Origin: an uncultured Clostridia bacterium
GTDB lineage: Bacteria > Bacillota > Clostridia > Oscillospirales > Ruminococcaceae
Direction: 5' to 3'
Length of the DNA: 13,127 bases
Assembly (NCBI GenBank): GCA_945835425.1
Contig: CAMAJC010000019.1
Location: 1-13,127, forward strand
Under the pieces are notes generated by a model, which saw only the letters and a list, made by a program, of their open reading frames with translations, searched no databases and was not told the DNA's origin. Each line of letters begins with the position of its first letter. The stretch's first letter is position 1. Below are positions 1 to 7,323 of the stretch, one piece after another. The translations under genes were made by a program, and so were the position numbers.

Positions 1-15
1 TCGGACATCACGCGA

Positions 16-69
16 ACAAGAAAGTTTTTGAGTTATCCGCAGGATAACGCAGCTTCTTTTCAAAAAGCT
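16..69 (-). repeat. Dispersed intergenic repeat, partial copy C (inverted relative to copies A and B)
   Basis: This 54-bp stretch begins 5 bp after the secA stop codon. Read on the minus strand it matches 51 of 54 bases of copy B (9371 to about 9424). It contains the AGCTTTTT...AAGCT hairpin and the inner hairpin GTTATCC-TGC-GGATAAC (32-48), then the AAAAACTTTCTTGT segment. All three differences from copy B lie in the inner hairpin stem and keep it paired. Similarity stops at about base 15, so the rest of the repeat (CCGGCGC hairpin, TCTCCG end) is absent here. I see no other clear secA terminator; this hairpin may serve as one, but that is inference. Confidence 0.8.
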
Positions 70-74
70 AGTCC

Positions 75-2978
75 TTATTCTTCGGGGTCGTCCTTAAAGA
101 GGTTTTTGCCGTGGCATTTCTTGTATTTCAGGCCGCTGCCGCAGGGACAGGGATCGTTTCTGCCGATCTTCTGGACGCGGACAGGCTGTTTCTTGGGCTT
201 TTCACCGTTTTCGCCGGGACGGCTTTCGACCGTCTCACGCATCAGGCTTTCCGGGCTGCGGGAAACCATTTTGGGCATAACCGGCGTGACGTTGCTTTCG
301 GGAGCAGGGCCGGTGGGCTTGAGGGCGTTGGCCTCGGTGCCGTCGGAGTCCTCCGCGACCGCGATGTTTTCATTGGGGTCGAGCTGGACAGCCTGGTTGC
401 GGGGTGCGAACTTGACCTGCATGGTCAGCAGCATACGGACGGTGTCCTCGCGGATGGCCGCGACCATCGCGTCGAACATCTCAAAGCCCTCGATACGGTA
501 CTCGACAACGGGGTCATGCTGCGCGTAAGAACGCAGGTAGATGCCCTGCCGCAGTTCTTCCATGTTGTCGATGTGGTCCATCCACTTCTGGTCGACGTTC
601 TGGAGCAGGATGCGGCGTTCCATCGTGCGCATGAATTCCTTGCCGTAAGCGACGTCCTTGGCCTCGTACTTGGCGATGGCCTTTTCGTCCAGGAGCTTGA
701 CAATATCCTTCTTCTCGACCTGCGCCAGCTCGTTGACGTCGTCGTAACGGAGGTCGTCCTTGTCGGTGATGATGCCGAGGTAGTGGTCGCGCAGACCCTC
801 CATATTCCAGTTGTCGTGAATTTCGGTATCGGGCAGATACTCGTCGACGGTGGACTGGATATTGTCATGGATCATCGACAGGATGTATTCGTGGCAGTCC
901 TCGCCGTCGAGAACCTTGCCGCGCTGTTCATAAATCAGCTCGCGCTGCTTATTGAGAACGTCGTCAAACTGCAGGACATTGCGGCGGATCGAGAAGTTGC
1001 GGCCCTCGACCTTCTTCTGAGCAGACTCGATGGCGTTGGTCAGCATCTTGGTGGTGATGGGCTGGGTGTCCTCGATTTTAAGGGTCTCCATCATATTCTG
1101 GACCTTTTCGCCGCCGAACAGCCGCATGATCTCGTCTTCCATCGACAGGAAGAAGCAGCTCTCGCCGGGGTCACCCTGACGGCCTGCACGGCCGCGGAGC
1201 TGGTTGTCGATACGTCTGGATTCGTGGCGCTCGGTGCCCAGGATGTACAGGCCGCCTGCTGCGCGCACTTCTTCCGCTTCGGGCGCGATCTGTTCCTTGA
1301 ACTTCTTTTCCAGCTCGGCGAAGGTCTTTCTGGCCTCGAGGATTGCCTCGTCGTCGGTCTCGCCGAAGCCGGTCGCCTCGCTGATCATATGCTCGTCGTA
1401 GCCTTTTTTGCGCATCTCGGTCTTGGCCAGATACTCGGCGTTACCGCCCAGCATAATGTCGGTGCCGCGGCCTGCCATGTTGGTGGCGATGGTGACGGCG
1501 TCCTTCTTACCGGCCTGGGCGATGATCTCCGCTTCCTTCTCGTGGTACTTGGCGTTTAAGACCTCATGCTTAATGCCGCGGGCTTTCAGCATCTTGGAGA
1601 GCATCTCGGACTTGTCGATGGTGATGGTGCCGACCAGAACGGGCTGGTGCTTTTTGTGGCACTCCTCGATCTGAGCCAGAACCGCCTGATATTTGCCATG
1701 CTCGTTCTTATAAATAACGTCGTCATGGTCGATACGGGCAATCGGTTTATTGGTCGGAACCTCGACGACGTCCAGATGGTAGATTTCCTTGAACTCGGAT
1801 TCCTCGGTCATAGCGGTACCGGTCATGCCGGACAGCTTCTTGTAAGAGCGGAACAGGTTCTGGAAGGTGATGGTCGCGAGGGTCTTGGACTCCTTCATGA
1901 CCTGGACGCCTTCCTTGGCCTCGATGGCCTGGTGCAGACCTTCGTTGTAGCGGCGACCCTGCATCAGACGGCCGGTGAACTCGTCGACGATGACGACCTG
2001 TCCGTCCTTGACAACATAGTCGACCTCGTTCTGCATACAGCCGTGGGCCTTGATGGCCTGGTTGATGTGGTGCAGCAGGGTCATATTTTCGGGGTCCATC
2101 AGATTGTCGACGCCGAAAGCGCGCTCCGCCTTCCGGACGCCTTCCGGAGTCAGGGTCGCGGTCTTTGCCTTTTCGTCGACGATGTAATCGCCCTCGATAT
2201 CGTCATTTTCTTCCTTCACGTCCAGCTCGACGACCTTGGTCATCGTCAGGCCGCGGACAAAACGGTCGGCCATGGTGTACATCTCGGTGGACTTTTCTCC
2301 CTGGCCGGAAATGATCAGAGGGGTACGGGCTTCGTCGATCAGGATCGAGTCAACCTCGTCGACGATCGCGAAGTTAAAGGGACGCTGCACCATCTGGCGC
2401 TTGTCGGTGACCATGTTGTCGCGCAGGAAGTCGAAGCCGATCTCGTTGTTGGTGCCGTAGGTGATGTCGCAGGCATAAGCCTCGCGGCGTTCCGCCGGGG
2501 TCTTGTCATGGACGATCAGGCCGACGGAGAGGCCGAGGTAGCGGAATACCTTGCCCATCCACTCGGAGTCACGCTTTGCCAGATAGTCGTTGACGGTGAC
2601 GATATGGACGCCCTTGCCCTCCAGTGCGTTTAAGTACGCCGGCAGGGTTTCGACCATGGTCTTACCTTCACCGGTACGCATCTCGGCGATACGTCCCTGA
2701 TGGAGGATAATGCCGCCCAGGATCTGTACGGGATAATGTTTCATGTTCAGGACGCGGTCGGACGCCTCGCGGCAGACTGCAAATGCGTCGGGCAGAATCG
2801 TGTCCAGTGTCTCGCCGTCCACCAGACGGCCGCGGAGATATGCGGTCTGGGAGCGCAGCTCCTTGTCGCTCATTGCCTTATACTTGTCCTCAAGCGCCAG
2901 GACTTTGTTTTTAATCGGCTCGATACGGCGCAGCTCGCGCTTGGAGTAGGAGCCGAAGATAGCAGAAATAATACCCAA
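75..2978 (-). CDS. secA: Preprotein translocase ATPase SecA
   Basis: SecA is the ATPase motor that drives unfolded preproteins through SecYEG at the cytoplasmic membrane. The 967-aa product shows the N-terminal FGSYSKREL segment, Walker A MRTGEGKT (about 100-107), Walker B/DEAD-type DEVD (about 207-210) followed by DEARTPLIISG, helicase motifs such as MAGRGTDIMLGG and QLRGRAGRQGDPG, and a C-terminal SEC-C zinc motif (DPCPCGSGLKYKKCHGK) for SecB or ribosome contact. Its length is slightly above the usual 800-900 aa, mainly from an acidic/proline-rich linker before the zinc motif. I chose a TTG start at 2976-2978: AAAGGATGG lies about 8 nt upstream, and the resulting MGIISAIFGSYSKREL matches the usual SecA N-terminus. 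The longer frame to 3023 also starts with TTG and has no ribosome binding site. It has its own promoter and is separated from GH3 by a terminator. A single secA with no oddity apart from the start. Confidence 0.97.
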   Translation of the reverse strand: MGIISAIFGSYSKRELRRIEPIKNKVLALEDKYKAMSDKELRSQTAYLRGRLVDGETLDTILPDAFAVCREASDRVLNMKHYPVQILGGIILHQGRIAEMRTGEGKTMVETLPAYLNALEGKGVHIVTVNDYLAKRDSEWMGKVFRYLGLSVGLIVHDKTPAERREAYACDITYGTNNEIGFDFLRDNMVTDKRQMVQRPFNFAIVDEVDSILIDEARTPLIISGQGEKSTEMYTMADRFVRGLTMTKVVELDVKEENDDIEGDYIVDEKAKTATLTPEGVRKAERAFGVDNLMDPENMTLLHHINQAIKAHGCMQNEVDYVVKDGQVVIVDEFTGRLMQGRRYNEGLHQAIEAKEGVQVMKESKTLATITFQNLFRSYKKLSGMTGTAMTEESEFKEIYHLDVVEVPTNKPIARIDHDDVIYKNEHGKYQAVLAQIEECHKKHQPVLVGTITIDKSEMLSKMLKARGIKHEVLNAKYHEKEAEIIAQAGKKDAVTIATNMAGRGTDIMLGGNAEYLAKTEMRKKGYDEHMISEATGFGETDDEAILEARKTFAELEKKFKEQIAPEAEEVRAAGGLYILGTERHESRRIDNQLRGRAGRQGDPGESCFFLSMEDEIMRLFGGEKVQNMMETLKIEDTQPITTKMLTNAIESAQKKVEGRNFSIRRNVLQFDDVLNKQRELIYEQRGKVLDGEDCHEYILSMIHDNIQSTVDEYLPDTEIHDNWNMEGLRDHYLGIITDKDDLRYDDVNELAQVEKKDIVKLLDEKAIAKYEAKDVAYGKEFMRTMERRILLQNVDQKWMDHIDNMEELRQGIYLRSYAQHDPVVEYRIEGFEMFDAMVAAIREDTVRMLLTMQVKFAPRNQAVQLDPNENIAVAEDSDGTEANALKPTGPAPESNVTPVMPKMVSRSPESLMRETVESRPGENGEKPKKQPVRVQKIGRNDPCPCGSGLKYKKCHGKNLFKDDPEE

Positions 2979-3075
2979 AAAAGTTCCATCCTTTCGGAAT
3001 GCGGCCAACAAAAGGCCTTGCAATTCTCGTTTTGGTTATTTGCGCGGAAGCCGTGCACCCGCGTATACAGCTATT

Positions 3076-3104
3076 ATTATATCGTTTTTCCTGTGGAAAA
3101 GCAA
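3076..3104 (-). promoter_or_regulatory. Sigma-A promoter of secA
   Basis: On the minus strand, -35 TTGCTT (3099-3104) and a perfect -10 TATAAT (3076-3081) are separated by 17 bp. Transcription would start near 3069, giving an untranslated leader of about 90 nt before the TTG start. It lies after the GH3 terminator, so secA is probably transcribed alone. Confidence 0.75.
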
Positions 3105-3121
3105 GGGTTATTTTATGAACA

Positions 3122-3160
3122 TAATAAAAGAATGCGCCCTCCTGCCGTACAGGAGAGCGC
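3122..3160 (-). terminator. Intrinsic terminator after the GH3 gene
   Basis: On the minus strand an 11-bp stem (GCGCTCTCCTG with CAGGAGGGCGC, one G-T pair) closes a 5-nt TACGG loop, followed by the T-rich tract ATTCTTTTATTAT. It starts 6 bp after the GH3 stop codon and ends that transcript before secA. Confidence 0.9.
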
Positions 3161-3166
3161 GTCGGC

Positions 3167-4858
3167 TCAATATTTCAGATAAGGCTTTCCGCAGAAGGGG
3201 TCGACGGGGCTGACGCCGGTGAAAGCTTCTTTTCCCGTCAGCTTGTCGATGCAGCGGCGGATCACCCGTTCGCCGCCGGAATAGCAGTTGACATAGGTGT
3301 GAATCTGGGGCACGTCCAGGAGATGATACGGGTTCGCGAGGCTGACAAACAGGGTCGGAACCTCCGCCGTAAACCACGGGATGCCGTCGCCGAGACCGTA
3401 GACCGAGTCCCATTTGATCCGGTTGCAGACCTGGCAGGAGGTGTTCTCGATGTTGCCGACGAAGACGACCAGATCATAATTTTCGGCAAAGGCCGCGGTC
3501 CCTTTCGGCTGGCTGAAAGCGCTCATCAGGTCGAACTTAAAGACGCTGACCGCAAAGCCCTCGGCCTCCAGCGCCGATTTCCAGACATTTTTCACCAGCT
3601 CATTCGTCATATTCTCGCCGACGATCTCCAGCAGCACCCGTTTGGTCTTTTCCGGCGAGATGGGCAGCAGATGGGCGGTGTCCTTGACCAGGGTGATGCC
3701 GTCCCTTGCAACCCCATCAGCCCAGGCCGCATAGGTGTCGTGCGGCAGGGCGTTCCAGCGCTCCTCGCCCGGAACCAGCTCTTCCGGGGTCTTTTTGTGC
3801 AGGCCGAGGGCTGCCTTGGTCGCCAAAATCCGGGTCAGCGCCTCATCCAGCCGTTTTTCCGACAGGATGCCCTCCTCATAGCCCTTGACCATATAGCCAA
3901 AGTCCTCGTCGATGTTCTTGGAGAAGAGGAAGGTGTCGCAGCCGGCCTCGATCGAATACGGCACCGCCCGGGCACGGGGCATTCCGACGCAGAAGCCCGC
4001 CATGATCGTCGAGTCGGTGCAGATCAGCCCGTTAAAGCCCAGCTTGCCGCGCAGCAGACCCTGCAGCAGCTCGGGGCTTTGGGTCGCAGGGACGAGGGCG
4101 TCCGGGAAATCGGGATTCAGCGCCTTCTGATAAGCCGGCATCGCGATATGGCCGACCATGACGGTCAGTGCGCCGTCGTCGATCAGGCCGCCGTAAACCT
4201 TGCCGTAGGTCGCGTCCCATTCCTCGCAGCTGAGGCTGTTGACGCTGGTCAGCAGGTGCTGGTCAACCTCGTCGACGCCGTCGCCGGGAAAATGCTTGAT
4301 CGAGACCGCAGTCCCCTCTTCATCCGCAGCCCGCTTGTAGGCAAGGCCGCAAGCCAGCACCCGGTCGGCGTCGCTGCCGTAGGTGCGGACGTTGGTGATC
4401 GGGTTGCGCCAGTTGATGTCGATATCCACGACCGGCGCGAAAGCCCAGTTGATTCCGCAGGCCATCCCTTCCGAGCAGGCGACCTTGCCGAGCCGGTAGG
4501 CATTTTCCGGATCGCCGGTGGCCGCAACCAGCATCTGGTTGCCGATGTTGGTACCGTCCTGAGCAATGCCGTCGCCGCCTGCCTCGAGGTTTGCCGCCAG
4601 CAGCATCGGAATCTTGACATTTTGCTGAATAAAACGGGCCGTGTCGATGATTTCCCGGCTGTTTCCGGGACGGAACATCAGGCCGCCATAAGGATGGCGC
4701 AGGATATCAGCCTTGACCTGTTCATTTTCACCGGCGGCACAGCTGCCGATAAAAAGCTGGGCAATCTTCTCCTCAAAGGTCATTGCTTTCTTTGTTTTTT
4801 CGACCCAGTCGATCCCTTCCTGGTCGAGATAAAACGGCTTCGCTGTCAAATCGATCAT
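3167..4858 (-). CDS. Glycoside hydrolase family 3 protein, NagZ-like (probable cytoplasmic beta-N-acetylhexosaminidase)
   Basis: A 563-aa GH3 enzyme expected to remove beta-linked terminal sugars. The TIM-barrel domain shows KHFPGDGVDEVDQH (about 188-201), close to the NagZ signature KHFPGxGxxxxDSH that supplies the catalytic Asp/His pair, here D199 and H201. LICTDSTIMAGF carries the expected nucleophile D282. This points to N-acetylglucosaminide cleavage, as in peptidoglycan fragment recycling, rather than plain beta-glucosidase activity. About 200 further residues form a C-terminal domain. There is no signal peptide or membrane segment, so it is probably cytoplasmic. The ATG at 4856-4858 was chosen because TAGGAGA sits 7 nt upstream; an ATG 30 nt further up has no such site. 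It has its own promoter and terminator. Family placement is firm; the substrate is inferred. Confidence 0.9.
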   Translation of the reverse strand: MIDLTAKPFYLDQEGIDWVEKTKKAMTFEEKIAQLFIGSCAAGENEQVKADILRHPYGGLMFRPGNSREIIDTARFIQQNVKIPMLLAANLEAGGDGIAQDGTNIGNQMLVAATGDPENAYRLGKVACSEGMACGINWAFAPVVDIDINWRNPITNVRTYGSDADRVLACGLAYKRAADEEGTAVSIKHFPGDGVDEVDQHLLTSVNSLSCEEWDATYGKVYGGLIDDGALTVMVGHIAMPAYQKALNPDFPDALVPATQSPELLQGLLRGKLGFNGLICTDSTIMAGFCVGMPRARAVPYSIEAGCDTFLFSKNIDEDFGYMVKGYEEGILSEKRLDEALTRILATKAALGLHKKTPEELVPGEERWNALPHDTYAAWADGVARDGITLVKDTAHLLPISPEKTKRVLLEIVGENMTNELVKNVWKSALEAEGFAVSVFKFDLMSAFSQPKGTAAFAENYDLVVFVGNIENTSCQVCNRIKWDSVYGLGDGIPWFTAEVPTLFVSLANPYHLLDVPQIHTYVNCYSGGERVIRRCIDKLTGKEAFTGVSPVDPFCGKPYLKY

Positions 4859-4899
4859 GTCAAACTCTCCTATCCGTATATTCGTCATACTATATAGTT

Positions 4900-4929
4900 A
4901 TTATAGCATATCCGGCAGATAAATTACAA
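4900..4929 (-). promoter_or_regulatory. Promoter of the GH3 gene
   Basis: On the minus strand, -35 TTGTAA (4924-4929), an 18-bp spacer and -10 TATAAT (4900-4905) preceded by TGC, an extended -10 feature. The start site would be near 4893, about 35 nt before the GH3 ATG. The -35 falls in one arm of an imperfect inverted repeat (TTACAA at 4924, TTGTAA ending near 4952), a weak operator candidate. A second TATAAT (4932-4937) lacks a clear -35. Confidence 0.65.
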
Positions 4930-4986
4930 CAATTATACGAGAAGAATTGTAACAAAACCGGGATTTTTGCACCACACACACCGTTT

Positions 4987-5388
4987 TCAGGCTTCTGATA
5001 TCCGATAACCGCTGCAGGTCACAACCGCCACAGCGTTTCCGAGGTCGTCGGTGATGCTCACTTCATAAAAACAGGTGCGGCGGCCATCTTTCAGCAGTCT
5101 GCTCTCGCCAAAAAGCACATTTCCCTTGGGCGTGCCGAGATAGCTGATCTGGCTGGTGGTCGTCACAGTCACCGGTTGTTTGAAATTGGACGCAACGGCG
5201 AATACAAAATCCGCCAGCGTAAACAGCACGCCGCCCATCACATGGCCGGTCGCGTTTTGGTGCCGGTCATCCAGCTTCAGGCTGCATCTGGCGTACTTCT
5301 CCCCGACCGCATCGATTTCGATACCGGTCGTCACCATGGCGAATTTGTCCTTGATGAAAAATTCTCTGGCCTGTTCCAGTTCGGTCAT
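4987..5388 (-). CDS. PaaI-type hotdog-fold acyl-CoA thioesterase
   Basis: A 133-aa single hotdog-domain protein likely to hydrolyse an acyl- or aryl-CoA thioester; the substrate is unknown. The signature is at about 45-67: NATGHVMGG followed by VLFTLADFVFAVASN, the N...HGG...LAD...ASN pattern of the PaaI/YdiI group, with GHVMGG replacing the usual GxxHGG. It has no signal peptide and is probably a cytoplasmic tetramer, as usual for the family. The ATG at 5386-5388 was chosen because AGGGTGAGG lies just upstream and a typical hotdog N-terminus follows; the open frame continues upstream through the purD terminator without homology. It lies behind that terminator with no convincing promoter, so it may rely on read-through or a weak promoter. 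Confidence 0.85.
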   Translation of the reverse strand: MTELEQAREFFIKDKFAMVTTGIEIDAVGEKYARCSLKLDDRHQNATGHVMGGVLFTLADFVFAVASNFKQPVTVTTTSQISYLGTPKGNVLFGESRLLKDGRRTCFYEVSITDDLGNAVAVVTCSGYRISEA

Positions 5389-5422
5389 ATCCTCACCCTT
5401 TCGGTTTTCTTTTGGTTTGCCC

Positions 5423-5448
5423 TTTTTGAGCATATTTATGCGCAAAAA
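5423..5448. other. Perfectly spaced hairpin next to the purD terminator
   Basis: TTTTTG-A-GCATA / TATGC-G-CAAAAA forms a 12-position inverted repeat with one internal mismatch and a 2-nt loop. Its 3' arm on the plus strand is the T tract of the purD terminator on the minus strand. It may be a second terminator hairpin or part of the thioesterase leader. The function is unknown. Confidence 0.5.
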
Positions 5449-5485
5449 GGAAGAAAAGGCTGCTCCAAAAACAGCCCTTTCTTCC
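5444..5485 (-). terminator. Strong intrinsic terminator after purD
   Basis: On the minus strand a 14-bp stem (5472-5485 with 5449-5462, one G-T pair) closes a 9-nt loop and is followed by TTTTT (5444-5448). It starts about 9 bp after the purD stop codon and marks the end of the pur transcription unit. Confidence 0.93.
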
Positions 5486-5494
5486 CTGTGAGAT

Positions 5495-6760
5495 TTATTT
5501 GATCTTGCCGATATCGCGGCGGTAATGGACGTCCGTAAAGGTGATCTTTTCCGCAGCGGCATAAGCTTTCCGGAGCGATTCCTCGCGGTCTTTGCCCAGA
5601 GCAGTAACACCGAGGACACGGCCGCCGGCGGTATAGAACTTGCCGTTTTCCAGCTTGGTGCCAGCATGATACACGATGACACCCTCAGCCTGGCCTTTTT
5701 CATCGAGACCGTGAATCTCATACCCGCTCTTGTAGCTGACGGGATAGCCACCGGACGCTAAAACGACGCAGGACGCGGCTTCATCGGAAAACTGTACGTC
5801 AACCTCGGACAGTCTTTCCTCATAGATTGCCAGCATGATTTCCATCAGGTCGGTTTTCAGCAGCGGCAGGACGACCTGGGTTTCCGGGTCGCCGAAGCGG
5901 CAGTTGTACTCGATAACCTTCGGGCCTTTCGGGGTCAGCATCAGGCCGAAGTAGAGGCAGCCTTTGAAAGGCCGTCCTTCGGCGTTCATCGCCTTCATGG
6001 TCGGGAGGAAGATGGTTTCCATGCACTCTGCAGCGATTTCAGGGGTATAATACGGGTTCGGTGCGATGGTGCCCATGCCGCCGGTGTTCAGACCCTCGTC
6101 GTTGTCGTTGGCACGCTTATGATCCTTGCTGGAGATCATCGGGACGATGGTATGTCCGTCAGTAAAGGACAGAACCGAAACTTCCGGGCCGGTCAGGAAC
6201 TCTTCGATAACGACTCTTCTGCCGGAATCGCCGAATTTGCCCTCGCTCATCATCTCGTGGATGGCTTCGACGGCTTCTGCTTCACTCTGGGCGATGATAA
6301 CGCCCTTGCCGAGCGCCAGGCCGTCTGCCTTGATGACTGCCGGGTAGCTGTTCTGGGCCTTGACGTAAGCGATGGCGGCGGCTTCGTCCTCAAAGGTCTC
6401 GTACTGCGCCGTCGGGATGCCGTATTTCTTCATCAGGTTCTTGGAGAAGACCTTGCTGGCCTCGATAACAGCTGCGTTTGCTCTGGGGCCGAAGGTCGGG
6501 ATGTGCACCTCTTCAAAGGCGTCGACCATGCCCGCAGCCAGCGGATCGTCAGGTGCGACAACGACAAACTCAATGCCGTTTTCGACCGCGAATTTTACCA
6601 TATTCTCCTTGTCCATGACCTTGATCGGGACAGGATGCGCCACCGCGCTGATGCCGCCGTTTCCGGGCGCGCACCAAATCTCATCGACCAGCGGGCTTTC
6701 GAGCAGCTTTAATACCAGCGCGTGCTCTCTTCCGCCGGAACCGATAACCAGGACTTTCAT
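5495..6760 (-). CDS. purD: Phosphoribosylamine-glycine ligase (GAR synthetase)
   Basis: PurD joins glycine to 5-phosphoribosylamine with ATP to give GAR, the second step of de novo purine synthesis, in the cytoplasm. The 421-aa length is standard. Motifs run in order: N-terminal GSGGREHAL (7-15), ATP-grasp KADGLALGKGV (144-154), NTGGMGTIAP (225-234), and the metal/ATP site EYNCRFGDPETQ (284-295). The ATG at 6758-6760 has GGAGGG 7 nt upstream. It is the last gene of the pur cluster and is followed by a strong terminator. The S23-type cassette sits directly upstream, but the purD ribosome binding site is intact, so expression should survive the insertion. Confidence 0.97.
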   Translation of the reverse strand: MKVLVIGSGGREHALVLKLLESPLVDEIWCAPGNGGISAVAHPVPIKVMDKENMVKFAVENGIEFVVVAPDDPLAAGMVDAFEEVHIPTFGPRANAAVIEASKVFSKNLMKKYGIPTAQYETFEDEAAAIAYVKAQNSYPAVIKADGLALGKGVIIAQSEAEAVEAIHEMMSEGKFGDSGRRVVIEEFLTGPEVSVLSFTDGHTIVPMISSKDHKRANDNDEGLNTGGMGTIAPNPYYTPEIAAECMETIFLPTMKAMNAEGRPFKGCLYFGLMLTPKGPKVIEYNCRFGDPETQVVLPLLKTDLMEIMLAIYEERLSEVDVQFSDEAASCVVLASGGYPVSYKSGYEIHGLDEKGQAEGVIVYHAGTKLENGKFYTAGGRVLGVTALGKDREESLRKAYAAAEKITFTDVHYRRDIGKIK

Positions 6761-6783
6761 TCTATTACCCTCCGTCTGTAAAC

Positions 6784-6851
6784 TAATGAATAATGAAAAA
6801 TGAATAGTGAATAATGAATAATTATGGAAGTTTTGCTTCGCAAAACAGATT
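6784..6851 (+). repeat. Left inverted arm of the S23 cassette
   Basis: Short AT-rich repeats (AATGAATAAT, AATGAATAGTGAATAAT) are followed by TTATGG, the hairpin GTTTTGC-TTC-GCAAAAC (6830-6846) and AGATTAAAA. It is the imperfect reverse complement of 7252-7319. Confidence 0.8.
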
Positions 6852-6863
6852 AAAAGAAAGACG

Positions 6864-7211
6864 TCACCTGCTGCTCTTTGCCGTATTCAGCGAGGAAATC
6901 AGCAGTTTTTTTAGCTCACGGCAGTCTGTCAACAAGGAATCGCCTCTGTCACCAAGATAACCGGATCTCTGCAACACTAAGAGCCAGTATTCCGTTTCCG
7001 CCGTTTCTTTCAGAGCAATATGCAGTTTAGAAATGAAATCAGCTTTACTCTGCGCATAATTTGCTTCCTGAATATTCGCGCCAATCGATGTTCCGCTCCG
7101 CAGCACTTGTCCAGACAGCGTAAATTCCCGTTGCTTTCCCAGAAACTGATGCAGTTTCACAATCCGCACAGCAAAATCCAGCGACCGTTCCAATAACGCA
7201 TTCTGTCTCAC
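6864..7211 (-). CDS. S23/IVP-family four-helix bundle protein
   Basis: A 115-aa, mostly helical protein of the family first found inside intervening sequences of 23S rRNA genes (S23, also called IVP), which includes relatives of the Avd protein of diversity-generating retroelements. The family signature is clear: FTLSGQVLRSGTSIGANIQEA then AQSKADFISKLHIALKETAETEYWL, ending in a SGYLGDRG turn and a final helix. It is full length. The start is GTG at 7209-7211, with GGGAG about 6 nt upstream. Members bind nucleic acid or act as pentameric accessory factors; a specific role here is unknown. It is unrelated to purine metabolism and sits inside an inverted-repeat cassette in the pur cluster. A weak own promoter is possible (TTGCTG, 17 bp, TGTTAT) upstream. 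No reverse transcriptase or rRNA gene is in the window. Confidence 0.88.
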   Translation of the reverse strand: MRQNALLERSLDFAVRIVKLHQFLGKQREFTLSGQVLRSGTSIGANIQEANYAQSKADFISKLHIALKETAETEYWLLVLQRSGYLGDRGDSLLTDCRELKKLLISSLNTAKSSR

Positions 7212-7251
7212 GATATACTCCCACTCTGCTTTTCAGAATGAATAACAATTA

Positions 7252-7319
7252 AATCCGTTTTGCGCAGCAAAACTACCTTAATTATTCGTTATTCATTCTT
7301 AATTATTCATTATTCATTT
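7252..7319 (-). repeat. Right inverted arm of the S23 cassette
   Basis: On the minus strand: AATGAATAATGAATAATT, a second AT-rich repeat block, TTAAGGTA, the hairpin GTTTTGC-TGC-GCAAAAC (7257-7273), then GGATTTAATTG leading into the S23 gene. The outer end stops a few bases from the purH stop codon. Confidence 0.8.
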
Positions 7320-7323
7320 CATA

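Larger units (their letters stand above)
6784..7319 (-). mobile_element. Inverted-repeat cassette carrying an S23/IVP-type four-helix bundle gene
   Basis: About 540 bp lie between the purH stop codon and the purD ribosome binding site. Both ends are AT-rich arms of short AATGAATAAT-like repeats, in opposite orientation. The inner 39 bp of the arms (6813-6851 and the complement of 7252-7290) match at 34 positions. Each arm holds a subterminal hairpin, GTTTTGC-NNN-GCAAAAC (6830-6846 and 7257-7273), with a different loop triplet in each. The only gene inside is the S23-family protein. No transposase is present and I see no convincing target-site duplication. The layout resembles the intervening sequences of 23S rRNA genes, which also carry an S23 gene within a terminal stem, but here it is between protein genes. 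That it is mobile is inference. Confidence 0.7.

Noticed and set aside
111..1559. Long plus-strand open frame of 482 codons opposite secA
   Set aside because: It is antisense to a clear secA and shows no motif, ribosome binding site or promoter. Long antisense frames are expected in GC-rich genes; the same holds for frames at 1566-2633, 3299-4897, 7327-8532 and others.
4924..4952. TTACAA...TTGTAA inverted repeat over the GH3 promoter
   Set aside because: The arms are short, imperfect and AT-rich; recorded in the promoter entry but not supported as an operator.
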